Source of the DNA: Takakia lepidozioides
Lineage: Eukaryota > Streptophyta > Takakiopsida > Takakiales > Takakiaceae
Length of the DNA stretch: 64,000 nucleotides
Assembly: GCA_030704615.1 (NCBI GenBank)
Contig: CM060734.1
Location: 52,222,042 to 52,286,041 of the forward strand
Reading direction: 5' to 3'
The notes under the pieces are model-generated. The model saw only the letters and a list, made by a program, of their open reading frames with translations. It did no database searches and was not told the DNA's origin. Of this stretch, positions 21,956-32,789 are shown one piece after another; positions within the stretch are counted from its first letter, which is position 1, and each line of letters begins with the position of its first letter. Both the position numbers and the translations under genes were made by a program.

Positions 21956-22982
21956 CACTACAAGAAAAGGGGGGGGGGGGTTTGCAACGTTGCGGCCACG
22001 CCGTGGAGTCGCAAAACAGCCTTTTTCGGGCAGGGGGGTGAGGCCAATTATGCGACGCCCGGGCGTCGCCAAAAAAATGTCGCGAATTTGCGAGGCCGGC
22101 GCGACTCGTGACGCTCGGGCCAAAAAAAAAAATAAAAAAATCCTACTCTGCAATGCCGAATTAGCAATGTCCAAGGGTCGCAAAGTTTGTTAAAGGGGTA
22201 CATTCGAATTTAGATGGGAAAAATTGAATTTGAAATTTGAATTTCAAAAACTTGTTGACCATTGACTCCAGTTATGTCCAATGACGATATGTTTATTGTT
22301 CTACATATACTAGGCAATACATACTTGAAACTAGGACCTCCACGTTATAACATTTCTAAGACACTACAGACTAACCAACACACCTACGATACAACTATGT
22401 ATCACAAAAGCAATCTAAATACATATATACATATCAAGATTTCTTTCAAGTTCCTTTTAAGGGGGTCCTCTTGTGACGCCGGGGAGTTGCAACCTCCACA
22501 ACCTTAGTGCCTAGCCCCAGCAAGGTGGCATCAAGAGGAAAGGGGATCCCCACCGCGACGGATTTTTTTTTCTTGCGACGCCAACCCAAAAAAAAAAAAA
22601 AAACGTTGCGACGCCCTGGCGTTGCAAAAGCATCACTGAGGACGCCCCAGCACCTTGCGACGCCGGGGCGTCGCAACGGCATAGCCACAATGAGAGTTTG
22701 GTTTTTTTTTTTTTTTTGGGCTTTGCGGCCCTTAATATCACAAAAACGTTACTAGGGGCGCCCGCGCTGCGACGCCAGAGGTCGCAACGGTGTTGTAGTT
22801 AGCTTAGGTCATCACAAGGATGTCGTTTGGGGTGCTTGACGGTGGGGCTGCAACAACGGCGACGACGTTGGGGGCTGGGCGTCGTCGCAAAAAAACACCG
22901 CGGGGTTGGCGTTGCAGGTTCAGCGCCACACGGGGTGTGGAGGCGCGGCTGGCATTGCAAACGCCCCCTATTTGCTGTAGTG
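21956..22982. mobile_element. Non-autonomous CACTA element with 3-bp target duplication
   Basis: Left end CACTACAAGAAAAG, right end CTATTTGCTGTAGTG, flanked on both sides by GCA (21953-21955 and 22983-22985): the CACTA hallmarks. The 1027-bp interior has no transposase. Its ends are packed with a GC-rich self-complementary word, TTGCGACGCC with GGCGTCGCAA, in many variants (22048, 22584, 22600, 22655, 22768). It is inserted in the 5' region of the piggyBac relic. Confidence 0.92.
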
Positions 22983-23317
22983 GCAATCCTAGGCAAAAAT
23001 ACGATCGACAAAGCAAAGCCAAAGCGAAGCAAGAACCAACAGAGAATGAAGCAAAAGCTTGATCACAATGAGTGAATCGTAGCACTCATGACCCGATATG
23101 CAAAACGCAGAGAGCGAGAGAGAAGCTCCCGCCTTTGTCACCTGCCTAAACCCTACACGCGTGAAAAGCCCCACCCCCGGCAGCTGCCACCAGGCTACGT
23201 GCCTGACGTTTTGCGCGTGCTTGGTAGTCCACCACTGTCCGCACGAGCGGACATGCGGCCCCCCGCTATCAGCCACTACCGACAAATGTCCCCCCCCCAC
23301 CCCCTAATCATGCTTGT

Positions 23318-23969
23318 TGTCAAGGACGAGAACATGACTGAACACAAACAAGAGATCAGACTAGGGGTACAAGACTAGGCAAGAAGTCAAGGTCGGCGTG
23401 GCCGTATGTACGATGAGTAAATAGGAATCAAGGCGATCTTTATAACAATGAACAAGGGTACAAGATATTGGAACACGACTTGAATACTGAAATGTTGGAA
23501 ACTGAACTGGAATACCAGATACTGGAAACTGGGCTAGGGTACTGGGGACTGGACTGGAGTCATGGGAACTGGAAACAAGAGTAGCTTGAACTGGTGTTGG
23601 CGAGACTCAAGAGTGTCTAGTCTCGCCTCCTATATATACTGGCTACTAAGAAACTTCCCTAAGAAGCTTCCCTTATGGAGGTTTCTTGCTGGAGAAGTTT
23701 CTAAGATTAAACAAATGTTTCTTGATGGAGCATCTTCCTTAAACAAAGGAGGTATCTTGATGGAGAAGTTTCCTCCAAATAAAGCTTTCTGAGCAGTTTC
23801 CCAAGTTACTCTTGGTAATTTGGTAAACTCCCGGTAATTTGGTAAGTAATGGTAAATTATAGTAGATCGTGGTAAATCACGGTAAGTCGTGATAACTTTC
23901 GGTAACATGGTAACTTGGAGACTTCTGGTATTTACTCCTGATAAGTTCGTCTGGGCTGTGTCCGTGACA
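23318..23969 (-). repeat. 3' LTR (652 bp)
   Basis: Begins TGTCAAGGACGAGAACATG and ends GTGTCCGTGACA. Read on the minus strand it has TATATATAGGAGG, then GGCGAGACT and AGTCTCGCC, which can pair. It differs from the other LTR by scattered substitutions and small indels, so the insertion is not recent. A purine tract (AGAGGAGGGGGTGA on the minus strand, 23970-23984) adjoins it as expected for a polypurine tract. Confidence 0.95.
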
Positions 23970-24464
23970 TCACCCCCTCCTCTAGCGCCGAGTTCCTTGA
24001 GGAGCGGTAAAATCTTAGACTTGTTTAGAGTTGGAGAAAATTCAAAATCCGGCGAATGGTACTTGCCAAGTATTCGGCTCTTCGTTCTTGACTCAAATGA
24101 TTTATAGGTCCATACAACCATCGATAGTGTCCAACACCTTGAACTTGGTCTGATTCTCGAAGCTGCCTTCAAACATGATTTCGTTGCCTCTACGTCCGAA
24201 ACCTCAACCTCCAACAGTATTATCAAACTTCGAATAGGCTCCACTTGTCGTCGTACGGGGTCCAGACGAGGAAGTACGCTTCGCATTGGTGGTCCATCGT
24301 CTCGAGAGCCTCGGTGTGATGTTGAAGGTCGTGAGAGTTGGAACGGCTGATTTGATAGCTGGGTAAGTGACAACTCCAATGTATCTGGTTCAAAGCTTAG
24401 CTGGATATCGTTGATGAAACTCTTAGACTTTGTCAGATGCATTGGCGAGGTTGGATGAAGGTTC

Positions 24465-24803
24465 TCATGTTCGTTCGCTGATGTCGTAGCTTTTCCAATG
24501 TACGAAATACTCGAGACGTTTATACTTGATGCAAGAGTCTAAGACTTCGTCGACTTCATACTCAATTTCCTGATTGACTTCGATTGGCGGAGGTGGTACG
24601 GAGACTCTCCCTGGAATATTCCATGGATGATACAACTCCAATAATGAAACATGAAAGATTGGATGGATGCGCATACTTCGTGGGAGTTCAAGCCGAAAAC
24701 TGACCGGATTTATTTGTCGAATAATTTTGAATGGTCCCAGGCGTTGATAATCCAACTTCCTTGATGGTCGCAAGGTTTGTATGTCCCGTCGAAGAAGCCA
24801 CAC
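24465..24803 (-). pseudogene. Integrase C-terminus and chromodomain of the LTR element
   Basis: Reads [20 protein letters not shown], then MRIHPIFHVSLLELYHPW (the GPY/F-type integrase tail) and YEVDEVLDSCIKYKRLEYFV followed by HWKSYD, a chromodomain fold that in this family targets chromatin marks. The catalytic core of integrase is absent upstream. Confidence 0.9.
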
Positions 24804-24879
24804 ACGATCTCCGACCTTGAACTGGGGTTGGAGTTAGCAACGTTGATCTGCATAGTCCTTGTATTGTTTTTGAGCTTTT

Positions 24880-25738
24880 GCGAGGCGCAAATCCTAGAAA
24901 ACATTGTACATCTCGGACCGAAGTTGGTTTAATCCACTCGATGATGGTTTGTATTTTTCTTCTGATCCATAAAAACTCATTTATCGGAAATAATGTATTC
25001 CAAAAATTCGATTTCAGATTGGTGGAAAAAACATTTTTCCAACTTGACATATAGTCATTTTCGTCCAAATAAATGACTATAAAGTCATCTAAAAATTCTC
25101 GAAAGACGTCATTCATCATGTGTTGAAAAATTGCTGGAGCATTTGTAAGACCGAAAGACATAACACTGTATTCGAAATTTTCGTACCTTGTGCGAAAAGC
25201 AGTCTTCCATTCGTCTCCTTCATTTATTCGTACAAGGTTGTAAGCTCATCTCAAGTCGATCTTTGTGAAAAAATTTGCTCGTCCAAGTTGTTCGAGCGGA
25301 AATGAGCGGTAGTGGGTAATGATTTCTTATAGCGACTTTGTTGAGCCCACGATAGTCCACACACATGCATAACGATCCGTCCTTCTTCTTCACAAATAAG
25401 ATAGGTGCTCCCGCGGGTGATTTCGAATGTCGAATGAAATTCTTTGACAAATTTTCATCGATGTATTCGCGTAAAGTAGCCAGTTCCGTTTGAGATAAAT
25501 TATAGATCGGGCCGAATGGTGATTGAGCTCCTTCTTGCAACTCAATTACACAATCATAAGGTCGATGTTCTGGCAACATGTGTGCATTTTTATTCTCGAA
25601 GACATCCTTGAAATCTTGATATTGAGTGGGTAATGTCGAAGTACTTTTGTCTGTTGTGGTTTTGATCGGAGTTGCATAAAGTGCAAATGTTGCGTATTTC
25701 TTCATAGCTCTCATGAAGGCTCTAGCTCCAAGAAACAT
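24880..25738 (-). pseudogene. Reverse transcriptase region of the LTR element, frame-broken
   Basis: Frame 25220-25738 gives [40 protein letters not shown] and [20 protein letters not shown]. After a frame break near 25290, frame 24688-25161 gives [20 protein letters not shown] and [13 protein letters not shown], where the usual YLDD is altered to YLDE. RNase H does not follow. Confidence 0.92.
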
Positions 25739-25786
25739 GGGTTGAATACTTTTGGTATTTTTGCATTTTTGTCTTGCCGAAATTTT

Positions 25787-26101
25787 TCATGATCGCCAGT
25801 CGATGTCAGGATTATGAAGTACAAGGCAGGGAAGTCCAATGATCACAAGATTTGTTGGAGACTGGATGACATTGAAAATAATCTGTGATGCTTGATTTTT
25901 AAGCTTCACTTCAAGGGGTCGAGTTTCATGGTCAATATTTCCTGATGCTAACAGTCGTTCATCGATGACTTCAACAAGGGTTGAGAGTTTCTTTCTTACG
26001 AGCGTTAAATTGTGTTGTTTCGCAAAGTCTTTGTCAATAAAACACGCTGAAGCGTCCGAGTCCAAAAGTGCTTCTACGGTGATATCTCGATTTTGCATCA
26101 T
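25787..26101 (-). pseudogene. Aspartic protease of the LTR element
   Basis: EALLDSDASACFIDKDFAKQ corresponds to the ALLDSGASxxFI active-site motif of Ty3/gypsy proteases, with Gly changed to Asp in the catalytic triplet (DSD for DSG). Followed by NLVIIGLPCLVLHNPDIDW, the typical (I/L)LGxxWL..xxPxIDW region. It lies between gag and reverse transcriptase as in Ty3/gypsy polyproteins. Confidence 0.85.
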
Positions 26102-26279
26102 GATCTTTACTGGAACTGTGAAACAAGGTACAAGGTCTGGAGGTAGAAATAGATTTTTTTTTTTTTGAGGAATTTGGGATGTCCAGCCGCATGGTCCCTA
26201 CTGTGACTGGACATCTTCGTTTTCCGACCTCCTCGTATCGAACACTTGAATTGTGCCCCGAGCTTTGAATCTTCTCTTG

Positions 26280-27001
26280 TTTGGGCAGTTTAATGCTATG
26301 TGATCATCTTCTCCGCAATAAAGGCATAATCCATTCGAGCGTCGTCTTTGTTTTCTTGTGGCATCAATGGCTTGAATCGGACAGCATCGTCGACCATCCA
26401 GATCGCTTCTCTTGACGTCTTTTGAACAAACGATTATCGTATATAATGACTTGGGTGATAAATTCGCTCAGTGTACTCACGTTTGGCATTGTCAGCAACA
26501 AATCTTTTACATCTTTTTTTAGGCTACATCGAAACTGACTAATAAGACTCTTCTCATTCCAGTCGAGGTCGCACGCAAGTTGTCGAAATTCGGCAGTATA
26601 AACGGAAGCTGGACGCGATCCTTGTCGAAGATTTCGCATCTTTGTCTCTGCAACTCTTTCTCTATTATTCTCTCCAAACGTTGCAGTGAACTCGGACATG
26701 AACGCTTCAAAATTGTATAGTAAATGCGAAGTTTTCTCTAATAGCGGTGCAAACCAAGATAGGGCAGTGCCGGATAGAATGGTGCCTACAAATCCTACTT
26801 GAATACCTTCATCAGGGTAGCGTTGTGGATGTAGTCGTAGGAACAATCATACTTGTTGAACAAAACCGCGAAATCTTGATCTCGTCCCATCAATTTTTTT
26901 GGACATGTTGACCTTTGGTTCCCTTGTAATCTGTTGAAGATTTGGAGGAACCGTTGCAGTAGGATTTGTTGTAATATGGACTCATAAGGTTGAAAATCCA
27001 T
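26280..27001 (-). pseudogene. Gag of the LTR element with CCHC knuckle
   Basis: Starts near ATG 27001 (MDFQPYESILQQIL). After a frame break, 26364-26846 gives GTALSWFAPLLEKTSHLLYN and EFTATFGENNRERVAETKMR, a retrotransposon gag domain. Near 26285-26335 the minus strand reads LCLYCGEDDHIALNCP, a CX2CX4HX4C zinc knuckle that binds element RNA. Confidence 0.88.
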
Positions 27002-27188
27002 TGTTTGACTCCTTCAACTCTGAAATTTGTTGTTGCAAATTGTTGAGAGCGTTGCCAGGATCTTGAGACTGATCAGCTTGTAGTTGGGCAATAGAGGCAC
27101 GAAGTTCTTGCATCTAGAGCTGAAGACATTGCAATGTGACGACCATTTCCGCAAATGTGACTTTCATCTTAATTAACTAAGGAACAAA

Positions 27189-27205
27189 CTTTAGTCTCGC
27201 CAAAC
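27189..27205 (-). promoter_or_regulatory. Putative self-priming primer-binding site
   Basis: Directly inside the 5' LTR (minus-strand sense) the sequence GTTTGGCGAGACTAAAG does not resemble the common initiator-tRNA-Met site TGGTATCAGAGC. Fifteen bases (27189-27203) match the complement of 27480-27494 in the LTR with one mismatch, and that LTR segment lies about 26 bp downstream of TATATATA (27513-27520), where transcription should begin. Confidence 0.6.
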
Positions 27206-27838
27206 TGTCAAGGACGAGAACATGACTGAACACAAACAAGAGATCAGACTAGGGGTACAAGACTAGGCAAGAAGTCAAGGTCGGCGTGGCCGTATGCACG
27301 ATGAGTAAATATGAATCAAGACGATCTTTATAACAATGAACAAGGGTACAAGATATTGGAACACGACTTGAATTCTGGAATGCTGGAAACTAGACTGGAA
27401 TACCAGATACTGGAAACTGGGGTACTGGGAACTGGACTGGAGTACTGGGAACTGGAAATAAGAGTAGCTTGAACTGGTGTTGGCAAGACTAAAGAGTCTC
27501 CAGTCTCGCCTCCTATATATACTGGCTACTAAGAAGCTTCCCCTATGGAGGTTTTTTGCTGGAGAAGTTCCAAGATTAAACAAAGGTTTCTTGATGGAGC
27601 AGCTTCCTTAAACAAATGAGGTATCTTGATAGAGAAGTTTCCTCCAAATGAAGCTTCATGAGCAGTTTCCCAAGTTACTCTTGGTAATTTGATAAACTCC
27701 CGGTAATTTGGTAAGTAATGGTAAATCATGGTAGATCATGATAAATCACGGTAAGTCATGGTAACTTTCGATAATATGGTAACTTGGTAAATTCTGATAT
27801 TTACTCCTGGTAAGTTCGTCTGGGCTATGTCCATGACA
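27206..27838 (-). repeat. 5' LTR (633 bp)
   Basis: Shares the ends TGTCAAGG and ATGACA with the left LTR. Contains a TATA box on the minus strand at 27513-27520. Slightly shorter than its partner because of small deletions, for example around 27418. Confidence 0.95.
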
Positions 27839-28029
27839 TTTGCCACGTCTACCAGTCAACCTGCTGGCGGGCCCAAAACCACAGGATTTTGGATACCCCT
27901 CGACATTCAAAAAAACCCCGATGGCGGGGATTAGATTTTCTAGGGTGCCATCAACACAGGGGGCCGTAAATATTTATGGGCTACACTTTTCGCTCAGAAA
28001 TCGTTTTCATCCGACCTCATCTGCGTCGT

Positions 28030-28090
28030 TTTCATCCAATCGAAATTTCGACCCGACCCGAAACGGGTCGCATTGTCCTTGAGGGGTTAA
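28030..28090 (-). mobile_element. piggyBac-type terminus at TTAA
   Basis: On the minus strand, TTAA (28087-28090) is followed by CCCCTCAAGGACAATGC and then GACCCGTTTCGGGTC, a subterminal palindrome. The same order (TTAA, CCCCTAATGGACGAGGC, CGACCCATTTCGGGTCG) opens the element at 54557, and TTAACCCTTGGACGAC with CGACCTGGTTCAGGTCG lies at 43681-43723. It could be the transposase-side end of the relic at 19.6-21.3 kb, split by later insertions. Confidence 0.6.
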
Positions 28091-29154
28091 TGTGACAGTC
28101 CAGAACTCATTTAATGCGTCCAGGACCAATTAAATGAAGCCCACGCCTACAATGACTAGCTACTAACCCTCGCTATATTACACTAACACACTGTGATGCA
28201 AGATTATGGTTTGAGGGGTTATTCTCCTTCCTCTGCACTGAACCCACAAACACTAAAGATGTAGTCGGTAATACTTGCTTGCCAATAAGGGGGGGATCTG
28301 CCTATGAGGAACTTACACTCGCACTCACACACCAACTTCCACTCGCTTTCATACTTGCACAAACTTAAATCACATATTCATACACATCCACAGAATCTCG
28401 TACACCATTTCAACACAATAACATCACCACCTCAAAAGCCCAAGCTTCCAAGTTAAATAGAATAGAAACCTAATCAAAACAAGATGCCACGTGGCACTGT
28501 CATAGTGGACATTCAAATCCCAGTCCACATTCATCACCCAAACCTACCACCTCACCAGCTGAATCCTAATCCTAATCCTAAACTAGATGTTACAGTAAGG
28601 CAAATCCACCGAAGCCTTGACAGAATCCTACCACTGCGACCGATGAGAGGAGCAACCTATACGTGAACGTGAAAAAGCATGGCCTATTGCCGTGGACACA
28701 ATCTTGTGTGGAATGGAGGGTAAGAGCATGCCCAGCATGTGCTTTATCTGGCGCGCTATCATCAACATAGCACGGCCACCGAGATCGCGCATCCCCAGTA
28801 GCACCTTCAGGCGCTTCAAAATGGTGAGCCTCACCAAAAATTGTCGCACTCCCGTGCTATCTTTTGCCATTTGGTGTGTGGCATTCTCCCCCACTACCTA
28901 CTGCTCAGCCTCACACGTAATGATGAGTGGTGGGGCAGGCGGCCGGCCCACGGTCACCTCAGCTTGCGCCATTACTCCACTTTGGTTATGGTGCGTTGCT
29001 GCTAGGGCTCTTGCCAGCCGACGCGCTATCTAACTTGCCTGCCTCACTATATGCAAAGATGAGTTTGAAGTATGGAAATGGAAGGGTCCGGAGTCTAATG
29101 GCATGGAGAAGATCCCAGCATTTTTGGGGTAGGCCACTGAAGAAATGATCTTAC

Positions 29155-29443
29155 CTTTAGTTTTTTCATTGGACTTGAAACAAAGAATCCTGCAAGAATT
29201 ATGCCATTTAGGGGAGGAGTAATAAATGAGAAATGGAATATTAGCTGGGTTCAGACTGACGTGGTGGGCAAGAGCCTCTGGGGAATCTGGGGTTGGTGAA
29301 GTGAGGACTGGAGCTGGCTGCATGAAGATACGTCGGAGCTGCATGTGCTTGGTAGATAGAGGACCGGACTGCAATGATGATGCCAATTGATGGGGATCCT
29401 CTGCCTGCATGTCGGAGGAGCTTGATAACGACGAGTTACTCAT
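29155..29443 (-). CDS. Hypothetical protein, putative first exon
   Basis: Starts with ATG 29443 and MSNSSLSSSSDMQAEDPHQL, runs 96 codons with no stop, and reaches a consensus donor (AAAG then GTAAGATC at 29154). Ser-rich N-terminus, later PAPVLTSPTPDSPEALAHHV and YYSSPKWHNSCRILCF. No family recognised. A second minus-strand frame at 28628-28894 (KRLKVLLGMRDLGGRAMLMI) may be a later exon, but I could not connect the two in phase. Confidence 0.35.
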
Positions 29444-29679
29444 GGGGTTGTAGGACGGATCCTAGAGCAATCCTAGAGGCGCAGAAGCTTCATTTGCTCA
29501 TTTTCCTGGTCTACATCCGATTCCATGACAACATGCAAAAGTGTGAATGCAAGCAGAGTGTATTGTGTCCCTGGATCTGATGATAGTCTTAACCATGGTA
29601 GGGGGTTGATAAAAAAGGGGTGGCAGAATCCATAGACCTTCACCTGCTGGGCAGTTCTACACAATATCTTTTTATTCCA

Positions 29680-29760
29680 CCGAGCCCGGGGCGTGAGCCT
29701 AGGAGCTTGTGAGCCCAGGAGCTTGTGAGCCTGTGAGCCCAGCAAGGCTCACGCCACGTC
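29680..29760 (+). repeat. GTGAGCC word cluster
   Basis: GTGAGCC or its complement GGCTCAC occurs six times in about 80 bp (GCGTGAGCCTAGGAGC, CTTGTGAGCCCAGGAG, CAAGGCTCACGCC). The outer copies, GGCGTGAGCC and GGCTCACGCC, are inverted. A related cluster (ATGAGCC, GGGCTCACGG) is at 53110-53175. Confidence 0.6.
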
Positions 29761-30347
29761 ATGTTTATTTAAAAACATATTGCATCTATTTCCGCGGATC
29801 AAATCTCCAGAGTCCACCCAGCCATGACTCTACCTTTATCATCCAGCGCTCATATATCATCCATCGCACCACTTTCGAAAGGGAATGGAGAGGAACTGCA
29901 AAGAAAATACGTTTGCAGCAGAGTTGGTCATTCTGGATATTCCAGATGGACTCCCAGTTCCAGACGTGCCTCCAGCGGATGCTTGCCCAACTTGGAACTC
30001 CTTTGATGAACAATACTGGCGATGGGTATTCTCCTTCTGCAACTTCTTCTTTTCAGATGCATGAGTTCTTGTCCTCATCCAGTCGATCAACCTGCGCTGT
30101 CGTCGAGCTCTTGCCAGTTACTTGAAAGCCTCTAGGATGCGGGTAGTGAAGACTTGAAACTGTGTCAACACGATGTATCTGACGAAAGGGGATTGTCTAG
30201 GCGAGATGGTAATTCTTCCCCTTCCTGCGTTGGCCTCTTGTTCTTTTTCGTTCGTGTTCAGTGCATTTGTAAAGGGTGTGCGGTGGCGCACACCCTCAAT
30301 GGCCGACTCTCTGCTACATTTTTGTCCAGGAGGCCGGTCGTTCATTC

Positions 30348-30354
<7 letters not shown>

Positions 30355-30388
<34 letters not shown>
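30355..30388 (+). repeat. (CT)n microsatellite
   Basis: About 17 uninterrupted CT units. Preceded at 30277-30298 by the palindrome GGGTGTGCGGTGGCGCACAC, the same core as in the 18.7-19.4 kb tandem block. Confidence 0.97.
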
Positions 30389-30390
<2 letters not shown>

Positions 30391-30439
30391 CAAACCACGG
30401 AGCTACATCGCGCTCCCTTCAAGCTTCTCGTCAAAATAA

Positions 30440-30625
30440 AAATCCGTTGGCTCTTTCGTAGAAACAGACTTTCCGGAGACATGCAAATCAATGGAGAAAA
30501 TGTGGTCAAAGTACCTTACACCGTGTCAAGGCGCTGAGTGGTGTGTTGTGCTGAGTCATGCTCCCTAGTCTTACCTTCTTATGTTGAGCCAAAGCAAAGC
30601 AAGAGAGCCAATTGCAGTTTGAGGC
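30440..30625 (+). repeat. LINE-derived fragment shared with 50530-50660
   Basis: CAAATCAATGGAGAAAATGT and CCTTACACCGTGTCAAGGC through GTGTGTTGTGCTGAGTCATG recur in inverted orientation at 50545-50625 with few differences. The coding reading at the other copy (WALCREQLCNIF) looks like the RNase-H-proximal tail of a plant LINE. Confidence 0.6.
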
Positions 30626-31238
30626 TTGTTGTTCATTGGTGTGTCCCAACTTTTATGAGTCATTTTGAATGCTAATTGCAGAATCGAGCGAGTGTCCTGA
30701 TATTTCATACCCCCCTAGCGCGCCACATCAAATGGCAGGCTCGACCGGCCTTGTAATCACTCCAGTCACTGCATGCGTACAAGGTGGCTCTCTCTCCCCG
30801 TGTGTCATGTGGCTGTTATAAATTGTTTTTGTTTCTTTCTCTTTCTTAATCCAGGTTGTATTTGGAGTATTTTGATGTGGGTTTCTTGTTGATATAATTT
30901 GTTCTTATCTTTCTCTCGCTGACATGCACAATTGTGACTGGAAAATGGGCAATCCCACAAATTCACGCACTTTTCCTGTGGCGCCCATCGGGTGAGGTCT
31001 AGAGAAAAGCAGTACTGTACTGTGAGTGATTGATTATGATTATGGTTGACTGTGGCTCCACTCAGAGGTTGCTCTTTCTTCAACACTTCGTTCTTCAAGC
31101 TCCACAGGGAGATGATACAAGTCGGGAGCGAAAAACCCACCGCGAATAAAACAGCTAAATCAAAGTGATGCACTATTTCGGCGAAGGCTACGACGTCAAA
31201 TTGCTCGCAGAGAGAGGCGAGAGGCTAAGACCAAGACC

Positions 31239-32382
31239 ATGACCTATGAAAATGGATCATGGACAGAAGAGGTATGGTGTCCGTCTTGTCGTGCTCCGGC
31301 ATCTGTTTCTTGGGTAATTTTCTTTGAGCTCGATCTTGCCACCTTGGTACGGATGTTGGGATCGTAGGCTTTATTTTAGATGCTAGTCCATCATGGGTTT
31401 CTTTCCCAGGTAAGCATCAGTTGAGTACTGATTGGTGAATGGCTGTAGTTACAGAACTTGAAGCCTGGAAAGCCCGGATTCATATTCGAACCAAATGTAA
31501 ACTGTCAAAATCTAGTGAACAGTCAGTTATCTGATATTCTCCTTTGTCTGCTACATGCCCATGGCCTTTCCCTTCTATCCTGCTTGGTATGTTTGCCACT
31601 GCTCACTGCAGGAGGATGTAGTGTGATTTCATGTCTCCCAGTCCTTGTGAGGGTACCAGGTTGCACTTCAACAGTTCTGCCCAATGATCTTGTTTCTCCT
31701 TTGATTAGAAGGAGTGCTAACAGATAGCTTGAGTTGCTAGGCCACTCTGTTAGATTTAGGTGGTGTTGAGTCCAACTCTACATGGGCTGTATGTAGGATA
31801 CAATTTGCTGTGAACATGCAACTGGTTCACTGGGTGAAGTAGTCAACTGCAACGAGCTGGGTCCATGGATGGGCCCTTTTGGATAACCAGACCAGTGTGG
31901 AAGCCATTCCTGCCAGTTGCAGTATGCATAAGGAACTGGGGAAAAAGACTATCCAAGCTGACATCCTGAACAGATGTTGTCCCAGCCCCTGTGAGGTAGG
32001 AGGCTGGAACAGGGTGGTCAAGAAAATAACCACCCATTGCTTGCCTTTATAAATTTCACATCCCGAGCCTCAAATAGTTCATAAAGGCATCAATTTCACT
32101 TCAATATTTCTGAGACAAGGAGCATTAGAGGGCAGAGAGGGTCTGTCAGGGCCTGCCTGGCCGCCAGCTAACGCCCCCCTGCTGTCCAATGATGGTCAGT
32201 GGTTTTTATGGGGAAAGCAAATATTTGTTCTGTTGATTTTTTTTGGCTGATATTGGTACCAGGTGATGCTGGCGGCTATCTCAGAGATCAAGGAGGGTGC
32301 AGTTTCAATTCGTCAGGCTGCAGACAAGTATAATATACCCCCAACATCCATACGCAATTGGTTGCATGGGAAATCAAAATAA
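31239..32382 (+). pseudogene. psq-type helix-turn-helix domain, two exons, then early stop
   Basis: Exon 31239-31271 reads MTYENGSWTEE and ends at a donor (GTATGG). Exon 32263-32382 (acceptor ATTGGTACCAG) continues in phase as VMLAAISEIKEGAVSIRQAA and DKYNIPPTSIRNWLHGKSK, then TAA. Together this is a pipsqueak-type HTH, a DNA-binding domain common in pogo-like transposases and in domesticated relatives. Beyond the stop the same frame goes on as KKWGPPCQLKDDSKDSSKEA, which looks like a linker, so the stop may be a mutation in a longer protein. No DDE transposase domain was recognised downstream to 34 kb. Confidence 0.65.
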
Positions 32383-32789
32383 AAAAAGTGGGGGCCACCA
32401 TGTCAGCTCAAAGATGATTCAAAGGATTCATCAAAAGAGGCCCGAGAGGTTTTCAAAGCATTTCAGCTTAGCCTCATCAGAAAGGAATTGCATACAATTT
32501 TGTCATAGGTTTTCCCTGGTCTGGCACATTGTCAGACAAACTAAAGGTGTAAGCAAGAATAAAAGGAAAAAGATGGGGGTGTGGTATGCATGGAATTGGT
32601 CCTCGGAATCCCTCTAACCCTAATTTCTGTTGTGGTTCTCTAGCTGGTAGGATTGTACTCAGGAGGAAGGTGAGAGCTTTGATCTAGTGGATAGTGTTCT
32701 TTAGAGGTTCATTCTGGTAAAATGCGATTTAATCAGGGTGTGCTTTCACACAGCTGGCTTCATATGGCATATGACAATCTTAATAATGT

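Larger units (their letters stand above)
23318..27838 (-). mobile_element. Ty3/gypsy chromodomain LTR retrotransposon, internally deleted
   Basis: The 4.5-kb element has LTRs 23318-23969 and 27206-27838, both TGTCAAGG...TGACA. On the minus strand it reads gag, protease, part of reverse transcriptase, then the integrase C-terminus and chromodomain. RNase H and the integrase catalytic core are missing: the reading passes from the post-YLDD region ([10 protein letters not shown], about 24900) to the integrase tail within about 100 bp. Reverse transcriptase and gag also carry frame breaks. The flanks CTTGT and TTTGC do not form a clean 5-bp duplication. It sits between the CACTA element and the piggyBac-like terminus at 28086. 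Confidence 0.95.

Noticed and set aside
23630-24442. 270-residue open frame
   Set aside because: It runs across the LTR boundary and the non-coding 3' region of the retrotransposon; no domain found.
23313-27843. Clean 5-bp target duplication for the LTR element
   Set aside because: Flanks CTTGT and TTTGC do not match well enough; mutation or a shifted boundary is possible, so none is claimed.
30118-30393. Arg/Glu-repeat protein frame
   Set aside because: Product of the (CT)n microsatellite read on the minus strand.
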